Shown: positions 22,001 to 30,817 of the stretch, one piece after another
How the letters are laid out: the number at the start of each line of letters is the position of its first letter
How positions within the stretch are numbered: position 1 is the stretch's first letter
Assembly: GCF_900104845.1 (NCBI RefSeq)
Contig: NZ_FNSR01000001.1
Location: 2,542,001 to 2,606,000, forward strand
Length of the DNA stretch: 64,000 nucleotides
Source: Paraburkholderia caballeronis
GTDB lineage: Bacteria; Pseudomonadota; Gammaproteobacteria; Burkholderiales; Burkholderiaceae
Direction: 5' to 3'
The notes under the pieces: generated by a model
The model's input: only the letters and a program-made list of their open reading frames with translations
Database searches by the model: none
What the model was told of the DNA's origin: nothing
Program-made: the position numbers and the translations under genes

Positions 22001-25000
22001 GCCTTGTTCAGCGTGCCGGAGAACGTCAGCGACTCGTCGCGGGTCACGAGGTCCGCGTTCGTCGCGGTCTGCGCGGTGCTGAACGCGCCGGACACGCCGA
22101 CCGACGTGTCGCCGTTCAGCGCGAGCGTCGATGTAATGCCGCCCGCGTCCACCGGCTGCGTGTCGATCTGCAACTGCTGCGTGGAGATCGTGCCGAGGTT
22201 GCCGGCCGCGTCCTGCACGCGCGCCTGCAGCACGTAGCTGCCGTCCGCGAGCGTTTGCCCGGTCAGGTCGAGCGTCCAGTTCGTGCCGTCGAACGTGGTC
22301 GCCGGCTGCCAGCTATTGCCGCCGTCGATGCTGACGAGCACCGACGAACCGTCGTCGACTGGCTGGTTGACCTGGCCGTTGATGACCGGCCGGTTGTCGC
22401 TCGTGATGAAGTCCGAACTGCTCGCGCCGAGATCCTGCGTGACCGACACGATCTGCGCGAGCGCCGCCGGCGGCGTCATGTCGAACACGATGTCCTGGCC
22501 GGTCGTGCTGACCACGTCGCCGGACGGCCCGAGCACGCGCACGTCGTAGTGGACGGTCGAACTCGTGTGCTGCGCCGGGTCCGCGTAGATCCAGTTCGTG
22601 TCGGTCGTCGCGACGTCGGCCCACGTGTTGCCGCCGTCGGTCGACACCTGCACCTTCCCGCCGCCCGGCAGCGGCCGGCTCAGCGTGCCGGAAACGGTGA
22701 TCTGGCCGGCGTTCGTGATGAAGTCGCCGACGACGCCGCTATCGGGCGTGATGCCGGTGATCTGCACGTCCATGCTGATGCCGGTATCGACGATCACGAC
22801 CTGCGACGCGGTGCTGCCGACGTTGCCGGCCGCGTCGATCACGCGCACCTGATAGGTCTGGTCGCCGTCGGGCAGCGCGCGCGGATCGACGTAGGTCCAG
22901 CTCGTGCCGGCCACCGACGTCGCGTTGACCCACGTCGCACCGCCGTCGGTCGACACCTGCACCGATTCGTTCGCGCCGAGCGCCTGCGACAGCGTGCCGG
23001 ACACGGACAGGTTCGTCGCGGACGTGATGAAGTCGCCCGGCGTGCCGGTGTCCGGATTGATCGCCGTGATCGCGACGAGCGCGACCGGCGCGGTCGTGTC
23101 GACGTTGATCGCGAACGGTGGGCTCTTCGCGCTCTCGTTGCCGGCCGGATCGACCTCGCTGACGCTCAGGTTGTGCGCGCCTTCCGCGAGCGGCGTGGTC
23201 GGCGTGTAGCTCCACGTGCCGTCCGGCGCGACGGTCGCGCTGCCGATCGGCGTGCCGTTGTCGTACACCTTGATCGTGTCGCCCGGCGTCGCGCCGCTGC
23301 CCGCGAGGGTCGGCGTCGTATCGTCGGTGTAGCCGTTCTGCGCGAGGTCGCCCTGATACAGGCCGACGTCGTCGCCGACCGTCACCGCGCCGAGGTCCGG
23401 CACCGCCGGCACCGTCAGGTCGAGGTTCAGCGTGAAACTCGCATCGCTCTGCGCGCCCGCGCCGTTCGACGCGGTTGCCGTGTACGTATGCGCGCCTTCG
23501 GTCTGCGCGGGCAGCGTGAGGCTCCAGTTGCCCGATGCGTCGGCGGTCACGCTGCCGAGCACCGTCGTCCCTTCCTTGACCGTCACGACCGCGCCGGCCG
23601 TCGCGGTGCCGACCAGCGTCGGCGTCGGATCGTCGGTGAGGCCGTTGTTCGCGACGTCGCCCTGGAGGTTGCCGACGTTGTCGGTCGCCTTGACGATGCT
23701 GACCACCGTCGGATCAGGATCGACGGTGAAGTTCAGCGCGGGACTCGCGCCGCTCGTGTTGCCCGCGTGATCGGTCAGCGTGACCGAGACCGCGTGGCTG
23801 CCGCTCGCGAGCGGATCGACCGGCGTGAAGCTCCAGTTGCCGTTCTGATCGACGGTCGTCGTGCCGAGCGCCTTGCCGCCGTCGTACACGGTGACGGTCG
23901 CGCCCGGCTCCGCGCCGCTGCCGCTGAAGTCGGGCTGCGTGTCGTCGGTCACGCCGCCTGCCGCGATCGGCCCCTTCACGCTGCCGACGTCGTCGGTCGC
24001 GGTGACGACGCCCGGCGCCGTCGGCGCGGTCGTGTCGAGCACGATCGGATAACCGCCGGTCATCGGGCTCAACTGGCCCGCGACGTCGCTCGCCTGCGCA
24101 GTGATCGTCTTCTGGCCGTCGCCGGTCAGCGCCGGCGTGGTGACGCTCCAGTTGCCGTCGTTGTCCACGGTGGCCGAACCGACCGCCGTGCCGTCGACGA
24201 ACACCGTGACGGTCGTGCCGACCGTGCCGGTGCCGCTGATCGTCGGCGTGCGGTCGTCGGTCGTGTCGCCCTTCTGCAGCGGGCCGGTGACCGGGCCCGC
24301 ATCGTCCGTGACCAGCGTGATCGCCGGCGCGGCCGGCGCGGGACCGGCCATCGTGAAGCTCCATGCGGGCGTCAGCGGTCCTTCGTTGCCGGCCGCATCG
24401 ACCGGCGCGGCCTGGAAGCTGTGCGAACCGGCTTCGAGCGGCAGATCCGGCTCGAAGCTCCAGTTGCCGGACGCATCGACCGCGGCGCTGCCGATCAGCG
24501 CGCCATTGTCGTACACGTTGACCGTCGCGACGTCGCCGGCGGGCGCACGGCCGCCGAACGTCGGACGCGCGTCGTCGGTCGCGCTGCCGCGCGCGATCGG
24601 GCCGGTGATCGTGCCGACGTCGTCGGTCAGCGTCAGGCTGCTGCCGTCCAGCGGACCAGGCGGCGTCGTGTCGACGACGACCGCGAACGGCGCGCTCTGC
24701 GCGCTCTCGTTGCCGGCCGGATCGACCTGGCTGACGGTCAGGTTGTGCTGGCCTTCCGCGAGCGGCGTGGTCGGCGTGTAGTTCCAGTTGCCGTCCGGGC
24801 CGACCGTCGCGCTGCCGACCAGCGTGCCGTTGTCGTACACGTTGATCGTGTCGCCCGGCGTCGCGCCGCTGCCCGCGAGCGTCGGCGTCGTGTCGTCGAT
24901 CGAGCCGTTCTGCGGCACCGATCCCTGATACACGCCGACGTCGTCGGTCACCGTCACCGAGCCGATGCCCGGCGCCGCCGGTGCGCTCAAGTCGAGATTC

Positions 25001-28000
25001 AGCGTGAAGCTCGCGGTGCTGCCCGAACCCGCGCCGTTCGATGTCGCGGTGTACGTATGCGCGCCTTCGGTCTGCGCGGGCAGCGTAAGGCTCCAGTTGC
25101 CCGACGCGTCGGCGGTCACGCTGCCGAGCACCGTCGCGCCTTCGCTGACCGTCACGACCGCGCCGGCCGTCGCGGTGCCGACCAGCGTCGGCGTCGGATC
25201 GTCGGTGAGGCCGTTGTTCGCGACGTCGCCCTGGATCGGGCCGACGTCATCGACGGCCTTGACGATGCTGACCACCGTCGTGTCCGGATTGATCGTGAAG
25301 TTCAAAGCGGGGCTGGCCGCGCTCGTGTTGCCCGCGTGGTCGGTCAGCGTGACCGAGATCGCGTGGCTGCCGTTCGCGAGCACGCCGGCCGGCGTGAACG
25401 CCCAGTTGCCCGACGCATCGACGGTCGTCGTGCCAAGCACGGTGCTGCCGTCGTACACGGTGACGGTCGCGCCCGGCTCCGCGCCGCTGCCGCTGAAGCC
25501 GGGCTGCGTGTCGTCGGTCACGCCGCCTGCCGCGATCGGCCCCTTCACGCTGCCGACGTCGTCGGTCGCGGTGACGACGCCCGGCGCCGTCGGCGCGGTC
25601 GTGTCGAGCACGATCGGATACCCGCCGGTCATCGGGCTCTGCCGGCCCGCGCCGTCGCTCGCCTGCGCGGTGATCGTCTTCTGGCCGTCGCCGGTCAACG
25701 CCGGCACCGTGACGCTCCAGTTGCCGTCGTCGTCCACCACCTGCGAGCCGACCGCGGTGCCGTTGACGAAGATCGTGACGGTCGTGCCGGCCGTGCCGGT
25801 GCCGCTGATCGTCGGCGTGCGGTCGTCGGTCGTGTCGCCCTTCTGCAGCGGCCCGGTGACCGGGCCCGCGTCGTCCGTCACCAGCGTGATCGCCGGCGCG
25901 GCCGGCGCGGACGCCGCGTCCGTCACGACCGTGAAGCTCCAGTCGGCGGTTTTCGGGCCTACGTTGCCGGCCGCATCGACCGGCGCGGCCTGGAAGTCGT
26001 GCGCGCCGTCGGCCAGCGGTTCGGCCGGCTCGAAGCTCCAGTTGCCGGACGCATCGACCGCCGCGCTGCCGATCAGCGTGCCGTTGTCGTACACGTTGAC
26101 GGTCGCGACGTCGCCGCTCGCGTGGCCGCTGAACGTCGGCTTCGGATCGTCGGTCGAGCCGCCGCGCGCGATCGTGCCGGTGACCGGGCCGACGTCGTCC
26201 ACGAGGTTCACGCTGCCGAGGTCGGTCGAGACCGGCGGCACGAGGTCGCTCGGACCGGTGGTCGTGCCGTCGCTGACGTTGCCGGCCGGATCGGTTTCGG
26301 TCACGGTGCCGCTGCCGCCGTCGGGCAGCGGGTTCGGCGCGATTTCCCAGTGGCCGTTGTCATCGACGGTCGTCGTCACCGTGCTGCCGTCCGGGCGCTC
26401 GACCGTGATCGTGTCGCCCGGCTCGCCGGTGCCGCCGAGGCCGTTGCCGTTGTTCTGCTCGACGTTCGGCGCGGGCGGCGCTGTCTGGTCGCTCGGGCCA
26501 GTCGTGATGCCGCCGGTCGAGTTGCCCGCCGGGTCCGTTTCGGTCACCGTGCCGGTGCCGCCATCGGGCAGCGGGTTCGGCGTGATCTCCCAATGGCCGT
26601 TTTCATCGACGGTCGTCGTTACCGTCGTGCCGTCCGGGCGTTCGACCGTGATCGTGTCGCCCGGCGTGCCGGTGCCGCCGAGGCCGTGGCCGTTGTTCTC
26701 ATCAACGGTCAGTTGCGACTCGTCCGGCGGCGTCTGGTCGCTCGGGCCAGTCGTGATGCCGCCGGTCGAGTTGCCGGCCGGGTCCGTTTCCGTCACCGTG
26801 CCGGTGCCGCCATCGGGCAGCGGATTCGGCGTGATCTCCCAATGACCGTTTTCATCGACGGTCGTCGTTACCGTCGTGCCGTCCGGGCGTTCGACCGTGA
26901 TCGTGTCGCCCGGCGTGCCGGTGCCGCCGAGGCCATGGCCGTTGTTCTCATCGACGCTCAGTTGCGATTCATCCGGCGGCGTCTGGTCGCTCGGGCCGGT
27001 CGTGACGCCGCCGGTCGAATTACCGGCCGGGTCGGTTTCCGTCACCGTGCCGGTGCCGCCATCCGGCAGCGGGTTCGGCACGAATTCCCAATGGCCGTTC
27101 TCGTCGACGATCGTCGTCACCGTCGTGCCGTCCGGCCGCTCGACGGTGATCGTGTCGCCCGGCGTGCCGGTGCCGCCAAGACCGTGTCCGTTGTTCTCGT
27201 CGACGCTCAGTTGCGTGTCATCAGGCGGCGTCTGGTCGCTCGGGCCAGTCGTGATGCCGCCGGTCGAATTACCGGCCGGGTCCGTTTCCGTCACCGTGCC
27301 GGTGCCGCCATCGGGCAGCGGGTTCGGCACGAACTCCCAATGGCCGTTCTCGTCGACGATCGTCGTCACCGTCGTGCCGTCCGGCCGCTCGACGGTGATC
27401 GTGTCGCCCGGCGTGCCGGTGCCGCCGAGACCGTGTCCGTTGTTCTCGTCGACGCTCAGTTGTGTTTCATCGGGCGGCGTCTGGTCGCTCGGACCGGTCG
27501 TGATGCCGCCGGTCGTATTGCCGTTCGGATCGACCTCGGTGATGGTGCCGGTGCCGCCTTCCGGCAGCGGATTCGGCACGAACTCCCAATGGCCGTTTTC
27601 ATCGACGATCGTCGTCACCGTCGTGCCGTCCGGCAGCGTCAGGATGATCGTGTCGCCCGGCGTGCCGGTGCCCGACAGCCCGTCCTGGTTGTTATGGTCG
27701 ACGCTCAGCTGCGATTCGTCCGGCGGCGTCCGGTCCGCCGGACCGGTCGTTTCGGGTGCCGAATGATTGCCGGCCGGATCGGTCGCCGTCAGCGTCCCTT
27801 CGTCGCCTTCGGCGAGCGGATTCGGGCCGAAGCTCCAGTGGCCGTTGCCGTCGGTCACGGTCGTCACGGTGCTGCCGTCCGGCAACGTCAGCGTGATCGT
27901 GCTGCCCGGCTCGGCGCTGCCGCTCAGTTCGCCCGCGCCGTTATGCTCGATCGCCGGTTCCGCCGGCGGCGTCACGTCCGCGACGCCGGTGCCGAGCGGG

Positions 28001-28677
28001 CCGACCGGCCGGCCGTTCGGATCGATGCCGGTCACCGTTCCCTGCTCGCCGTCCGACAGCGGATTCGGATTGAAATGCCAGACGCCGCTGTCGCTCGCGA
28101 CGGTGGTGACCGTCGAGCCGTCGGGCCGCGTCAGCGTGATCGACGTGCCCGGATCGGCGGTGCCGACAAGGCCGTACATGTTGTTCGACGTCACGTCGAA
28201 GTGGCTGCCCGTCTGCGCGTTGTCCTTCGCCGGCGAACGGCCGGACGAGTTGCCGCCCGACGACGCCAGCCCCGCCGCGACGCCCATGCCGACGCCCGCC
28301 GCCGCGAACGCGATCAGCGGGACGAGCGAGTCGCCCGCGGCCTGCGCGGCGAGCAACTGGTCGGCCGATTCGATCGGCGACAGCGCGAATTCGCCGGTCG
28401 CATCCGAATACCCGACGGCCCAGAAGCCGTTGCTGTCGTTGTCGTGAATGACCAGATCGCTGGTGGCTTCGCCGTTCGGGCCGAAGAAGTTTTCGATCGT
28501 GACGGTCTCGCCGCTCTTCAGCCGGATCACGATCCGGTTGCCGTCGCGCGCGATCGACTGGATCTGCGACGGCGTGATATCGACCGTCACCACCGACGGC
28601 TTCAGCAGCCGGACTTCATTACCGCTCTGCGCAACGACCTGTCCGGTCTCTTTTGCAACCACGCGAATATTGGCCAA
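19057..28677 (-). CDS. Giant BapA-type adhesin, type I secreted, with Ig-like, FG-GAP and RTX regions
   Basis: About 3,206 residues. The start is taken as TTG at 28677, with GAGGAG 7 nt upstream, because the BapA-type N-terminal domain (ANIRVVAKETGQVV...) begins there; the 36 preceding in-frame residues are unlike it. Residues 1-140 are the BapA prefix domain with a hydrophobic Gly/Ala stretch at 119-138. Residues 234-816 are 83-residue Ig-like (Big) repeats. About 820-1865 is a five-Ig block present twice. About 1870-2230 is another Ig-type set (SVSGTLSQ, VSTDGGATW). About 2450-2830 has FG-GAP/VCBS calcium loops (DVNRDGYMDV, DFNGDGYLDL, DWNHDGKMDV). The C-terminus (2970-3206) has RTX-like loops (LRGGAGNDVFYL) and the type I secretion signal. 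The likely role is cell-surface attachment and biofilm. No type I exporter genes lie nearby in the window. Confidence 0.93.
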   Translation of the reverse strand: MANIRVVAKETGQVVAQSGNEVRLLKPSVVTVDITPSQIQSIARDGNRIVIRLKSGETVTIENFFGPNGEATSDLVIHDNDSNGFWAVGYSDATGEFALSPIESADQLLAAQAAGDSLVPLIAFAAAGVGMGVAAGLASSGGNSSGRSPAKDNAQTGSHFDVTSNNMYGLVGTADPGTSITLTRPDGSTVTTVASDSGVWHFNPNPLSDGEQGTVTGIDPNGRPVGPLGTGVADVTPPAEPAIEHNGAGELSGSAEPGSTITLTLPDGSTVTTVTDGNGHWSFGPNPLAEGDEGTLTATDPAGNHSAPETTGPADRTPPDESQLSVDHNNQDGLSGTGTPGDTIILTLPDGTTVTTIVDENGHWEFVPNPLPEGGTGTITEVDPNGNTTGGITTGPSDQTPPDETQLSVDENNGHGLGGTGTPGDTITVERPDGTTVTTIVDENGHWEFVPNPLPDGGTGTVTETDPAGNSTGGITTGPSDQTPPDDTQLSVDENNGHGLGGTGTPGDTITVERPDGTTVTTIVDENGHWEFVPNPLPDGGTGTVTETDPAGNSTGGVTTGPSDQTPPDESQLSVDENNGHGLGGTGTPGDTITVERPDGTTVTTTVDENGHWEITPNPLPDGGTGTVTETDPAGNSTGGITTGPSDQTPPDESQLTVDENNGHGLGGTGTPGDTITVERPDGTTVTTTVDENGHWEITPNPLPDGGTGTVTETDPAGNSTGGITTGPSDQTAPPAPNVEQNNGNGLGGTGEPGDTITVERPDGSTVTTTVDDNGHWEIAPNPLPDGGSGTVTETDPAGNVSDGTTTGPSDLVPPVSTDLGSVNLVDDVGPVTGTIARGGSTDDPKPTFSGHASGDVATVNVYDNGTLIGSAAVDASGNWSFEPAEPLADGAHDFQAAPVDAAGNVGPKTADWSFTVVTDAASAPAAPAITLVTDDAGPVTGPLQKGDTTDDRTPTISGTGTAGTTVTIFVNGTAVGSQVVDDDGNWSVTVPALTGDGQKTITAQASDGAGRQSPMTGGYPIVLDTTAPTAPGVVTATDDVGSVKGPIAAGGVTDDTQPGFSGSGAEPGATVTVYDGSTVLGTTTVDASGNWAFTPAGVLANGSHAISVTLTDHAGNTSAASPALNFTINPDTTVVSIVKAVDDVGPIQGDVANNGLTDDPTPTLVGTATAGAVVTVSEGATVLGSVTADASGNWSLTLPAQTEGAHTYTATSNGAGSGSTASFTLNLDLSAPAAPGIGSVTVTDDVGVYQGSVPQNGSIDDTTPTLAGSGATPGDTINVYDNGTLVGSATVGPDGNWNYTPTTPLAEGQHNLTVSQVDPAGNESAQSAPFAVVVDTTPPGPLDGSSLTLTDDVGTITGPIARGSATDDARPTFGGRAPAGDVATVNVYDNGALIGSAAVDASGNWSFEPDLPLEAGSHSFQAAPVDAAGNEGPLTPAWSFTMAGPAPAAPAITLVTDDAGPVTGPLQKGDTTDDRTPTISGTGTVGTTVTVFVDGTAVGSATVDNDGNWSVTTPALTGDGQKTITAQASDVAGQLSPMTGGYPIVLDTTAPTAPGVVTATDDVGSVKGPIAAGGVTDDTQPDFSGSGAEPGATVTVYDGGKALGTTTVDQNGNWSFTPVDPLASGSHAVSVTLTDHAGNTSGASPALNFTVDPDPTVVSIVKATDNVGNLQGDVANNGLTDDPTPTLVGTATAGAVVTVKEGTTVLGSVTADASGNWSLTLPAQTEGAHTYTATASNGAGAQSDASFTLNLDLTVPAVPDLGAVTVGDDVGLYQGDLAQNGYTDDTTPTLAGSGATPGDTIKVYDNGTPIGSATVAPDGTWSYTPTTPLAEGAHNLSVSEVDPAGNESAKSPPFAINVDTTAPVALVAITAINPDTGTPGDFITSATNLSVSGTLSQALGANESVQVSTDGGATWVNATSVAGTSWTYVDPRALPDGDQTYQVRVIDAAGNVGSTASQVVIVDTGISMDVQITGITPDSGVVGDFITNAGQITVSGTLSRPLPGGGKVQVSTDGGNTWADVATTDTNWIYADPAQHTSSTVHYDVRVLGPSGDVVSTTGQDIVFDMTPPAALAQIVSVTQDLGASSSDFITSDNRPVINGQVNQPVDDGSSVLVSIDGGNSWQPATTFDGTNWTLDLTGQTLADGSYVLQARVQDAAGNLGTISTQQLQIDTQPVDAGGITSTLALNGDTSVGVSGAFSTAQTATNADLVTRDESLTFSGTLNKALATNQYLQLSLDGGENWITVLSHSGVLWTYSADPLTASQTLDVRLQVVSASGVVATGTNFDHYSVVVDLDAPDKIALAPTLAAITDTGAAYAFSSSLYNKVAAGSLVALVDDVNRDGTYEEGIDRITGYASADQNGDWSFNASLGKGLHSVGFMVWDAAGNASGFGPLVMTSTGTLTNTVGSSTSSTGWGGTATGGDWGLGAGAATIDENGNWAFFQSSIGTKSGAAAYSGWVFDVTPNGYSATYLPESSAVANAPTNGDDYGHVIRQGVFVDVNRDGYMDVLGKVSQDSAAVALWTKNADGSYTASSFTFPTPAWWNPLDQQNTFGAAGSVIAWDRYGDGYSDFVVTYSGAGLSWQSDQSYTYISNNNGVLSADAGQNGFRWFQTEVSGVDVNNNGTVDLAGRSDQDSGRALDIQLFNADGSIGADKMYNGVFRGDGAYFNANTAYSMTWADFNGDGYLDLYLNRGYQSPTTTGNSDESRIYLNQGNDANGNWLGMSANPLYFDDTLAGTASNHFDGGASLAVDWNHDGKMDVIEVPRQNIANYPINAPTAPMVYLNSGTNVWTGTGKALGTTLYDDITGAVAVDYDWDGAVDLVMYRAGSTTAGVNSNTAPAVLIHNDNAVAYGTSLTFKILDQNGVNSFFGNTVKLYNSAGDLVATQVINAQSSVTTDSSGLLHFYGLDPHDTYSVQLLRNDNGSINHVGGSAYNQSYANGTVNSFWNVYPGDATNVYVLTAEATNAVNDTTAAGIVGTGYNDAFYGTLGDDVINGGGGWNTLMDGSRVWSETQGGDLIDYSNATGMMNVNLMTGVATGMGNDTLIGIETVIGGNYGNSITDNAANNTLRGGAGNDVFYLTNGGNDTVQFNVLKNADATGGNGHDTVYGFTVGDTLTNANADVLKLSGLLSGYGGTTSLRTDGGEVKLDAASQGLQDYLKVEVVGNDTVVSVDRDGAGGQYTSTAVVTLVNVQTDLLTLLQNHQLVI
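23080..26220 (-). repeat. Duplicated 1.57-kb block of five Ig-like domains within the adhesin
   Basis: Two head-to-tail copies, roughly 24651-26220 and 23080-24650. Anchor sequences recur 1,569 bp (24319 and 25888) and 1,572 bp (23271 and 24843) apart, so the copies differ by a small in-frame indel. Each copy encodes the same order of Ig domains, recognisable by TDDAGPVTGPLQKGD, TATDDVGSVKGPIA and VANNGLTDDPTP. Copies are highly similar at DNA level, implying recent duplication or gene conversion. Confidence 0.88.
26230..27975 (-). repeat. 249-bp tandem repeats (83 residues each) within the adhesin
   Basis: The string gtctggtcgct on the plus strand recurs at 26483, 26732, 26981, 27230 and 27479, exactly 249 bp apart, and a variant follows at 27728. 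Each unit encodes an Ig-like domain containing PDGTTVTT, DENGHWE and NPLPDGGTGT. The central four units are nearly identical; the outer ones are diverged. Copy number is expected to vary between strains. Confidence 0.93.
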
Positions 28678-29132
28678 CTTGTTTCTCCTCGTTCGAATAT
28701 GAGTGCAGGAGGAGCAACCCGCGAGGCCGTTCGTTGCTGACGAAACGGGCTGGCTGCGCGGACACCTCTGCCGTCTGCTGCGCATTACGCCGTGTGATAG
28801 CCGATGGCGCTTTGCGGCACATCAGAATCGTCTTTCATATCGAAAGGAATTGACGTTGTGTCACAAATACGTTTGATCGCTTCCAGGCATTGCTCATTCC
28901 GACAATCAGGATCTCCAAACGAATCTGGAAAAACCCCTTCAGACAGGGGTGGTTAACAAAGTCGGCAGTAACGGAGAGGATGCAACGAAACCACGCACGC
29001 CCCTATCGGAACGCGCCGATCACTGACAGCGAATGAGACAAAGACGACGAACCGCAGCCCATCGTCTTACCGACGAAGGCCAACGATTCCGAACGGAGGA
29101 GAGAAGAACCGGATAGCCGCGCTCACGCGGCC
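28678..29132. other. Adhesin promoter region
   Basis: This region of 455 bp is clearly less GC-rich than its surroundings and is presumably the regulatory region and leader of the adhesin gene. A small hairpin (cccct 28934-28938, agggg 28945-28949) is present. I cannot name a promoter with confidence. Confidence 0.5.
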
Positions 29133-30140
29133 CTACGCAATGCCCAGTTGCGCGCGAATGGCCGGCAGCATGTACTGCACGGCCGCGCGGCCTTCGGCGA
29201 TCGCCGGCGCAGCGCGGTGGAAGTCGAAGATGCCCATGCCGCCGAGGCGCGGCTGGATCAGGATGTCGGCCGGCTCGCCGGCGAGGCGGCTGCGCGTGAT
29301 CCGCACCTGCATGATGTCGATGCTCTGCGCGATCGCGCTCAGCATCGACGGCACCCGCGCGCTCGGCGGCGGCGCGACGCGCACGTCCGCGCCGCCGGCT
29401 GGATCGGCCACGCCCGATACGCCCGCGGCATCGCCGTCGGCCGCCTGCCGCCAGCGCCGGAACGGCCCGCCGAAGCGCCGGCCCGCGGCGGCCGCCGCCG
29501 CGGCCGGGTCGACGACCGGCGCGTCCGCCGGCTCGCGCGGCAGTGTGTCGATCGCGCCGCCGAGGTCGCGGCCGTTCAGGATGTCGTGATTCAGGTCGAT
29601 CGCAATCACGCAGTTCGCGCGCATCGCGCGCGCGGCGGACACCGGCACCGGATTGCTCAGGCCGCCGTCGACGAGCCACACGCCGTCATGCCAGATCGGC
29701 GTGAAGATGCCCGGAATCGCGATCGACGCGCGCACCGCGTCCACCACGCCGCCGTCCTGCAGCCACACCTCGCGGCCGGTGTCGAGTTCGGTCGCGACCG
29801 CCGTGAACGGCATCCGCAGCTCGCCGATGTCGCGGCCGTTGAACTGGTTCGCGAACACCTCGATCACCTTGCGGCCGCCGAGCAGCCCGCCCGAGAACCG
29901 CAGGTCGAGCAGCCGCACGACGGTCTGCCACGTGAGCCGGCCGACCCAGTCTTCGAGCCAGTCGAGGTCGCCGTTCGCATACACCGCGCCGACCAGCGCG
30001 CCGATCGACGTGCCGCACACCACGTCCGGCCGGATGCCCGCCTCCTCCAGCGCGCGGATCGCGCCGATGTGCGCCCAGCCGCGCGCCGCGCCGCCGCCGA
30101 GCACGAGACCAATACGGGGATTGCGCCGCCTGCCTGCCAT
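29133..30140 (-). CDS. Patatin-like phospholipase, RssA-like
   Basis: A 335-residue patatin-family serine hydrolase. The oxyanion loop GGGAARGWAHIG is at residues 15-26, the nucleophile elbow GTSIG near 43 and the catalytic Asp in DGGLSNP near 166. The dyad is complete. The C-terminal third carries an Ala/Pro/Arg-rich linker (about residues 205-270) followed by the conserved IDIMQVRITRSRLA region. RssA-like proteins are cytoplasmic lipid acyl hydrolases of uncertain substrate. It lies 22 bp after the BamE-like gene on the same strand, so the two are probably co-transcribed. Confidence 0.92.
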   Translation of the reverse strand: MAGRRRNPRIGLVLGGGAARGWAHIGAIRALEEAGIRPDVVCGTSIGALVGAVYANGDLDWLEDWVGRLTWQTVVRLLDLRFSGGLLGGRKVIEVFANQFNGRDIGELRMPFTAVATELDTGREVWLQDGGVVDAVRASIAIPGIFTPIWHDGVWLVDGGLSNPVPVSAARAMRANCVIAIDLNHDILNGRDLGGAIDTLPREPADAPVVDPAAAAAAAGRRFGGPFRRWRQAADGDAAGVSGVADPAGGADVRVAPPPSARVPSMLSAIAQSIDIMQVRITRSRLAGEPADILIQPRLGGMGIFDFHRAAPAIAEGRAAVQYMLPAIRAQLGIA

Positions 30141-30162
30141 CTTTTCCTCCGCCCGGTCGGGC

Positions 30163-30732
30163 TCAGTGTCCGCGCAGAATGTCCGAGCGCGACGTCGTCG
30201 ACACGCGAGCGTCCGGACCGAAATGCACGTTGAAATACGCTTCCGGCGTAACGCCGCCCTCCTGCCACTTCCAGCTCCACACGGTTTCCGGCTTGAGCCG
30301 GTACACGGCGACCTGGCCCGGCTTGCCGAGCAGCCGGCGCACGTCGTCCTCGGTCATGCCGATGCGGACCTTCGCGAAGTTCTCCGCGGTCAGCGCCTGG
30401 GTGATCGCGACGAGCCGGCCGTCCGGCCCGATGTCGACCATGTATGTGTTCAGGCCTTCCGGCCCGCGCGGATATTCGAGCCGGCGCGAGCCGTCGTCGA
30501 ACACGCGCTCGGTCTCGGGCTTGCCCATCTGGCTGCGCACCTGGTCGAGCGTCGATACGCCGGGCGCGAGCCCCTTCAGCAGCAGCGCATCGGGCTTGAC
30601 CGAGTCGAACAGCGCCTTCAGTGTCAGTTTCATCGATTCGACCTGGCGGTCGTCGCACGCGGCGAGCAGGCCCGACGCCGCCACGACGGCGGTTGCGAGC
30701 GCGACGCGTGTGGACGCAAAGCGATACATCAT
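30163..30732 (-). CDS. BamE/SmpA-like outer-membrane lipoprotein
   Basis: A 189-residue lipoprotein. The signal peptide ends in lipobox LAAC (Cys26). The rest resembles the SmpA/OmlA (BamE) fold, apparently in two copies: GVSTLDQVRSQMGKPETE near residue 58 and IGMTEDDVRRLLGKPGQV near 125. BamE is a small accessory subunit of the outer-membrane protein assembly complex; this is an extra BamE-like protein rather than certainly the complex subunit. Two adjacent ATGs (30732 and 30729) are possible; the first is closer to the GGAGG site. Confidence 0.82.
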   Translation of the reverse strand: MMYRFASTRVALATAVVAASGLLAACDDRQVESMKLTLKALFDSVKPDALLLKGLAPGVSTLDQVRSQMGKPETERVFDDGSRRLEYPRGPEGLNTYMVDIGPDGRLVAITQALTAENFAKVRIGMTEDDVRRLLGKPGQVAVYRLKPETVWSWKWQEGGVTPEAYFNVHFGPDARVSTTSRSDILRGH

Positions 30733-30817
30733 GGGTTGAACGACCTCCGCGAAGCCCGCGCCCGCGCAGCACGCGGCGCATCGGCTCGCATGGCGCGGGC
30801 AGATTGCCCCGCTGCTT

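Noticed and set aside
21208..28740. A 2,510-codon open frame on the plus strand opposite the adhesin
   Set aside because: It is an Arg/Ala/Asp-rich antisense shadow created by the repetitive GC-rich adhesin gene; it has no domain and no ribosome site.
28678..28785. A 36-residue extension of the adhesin upstream of the TTG start
   Set aside because: It is basic, Cys-rich and unlike BapA N-termini, while the TTG has a strong GAGGAG site.
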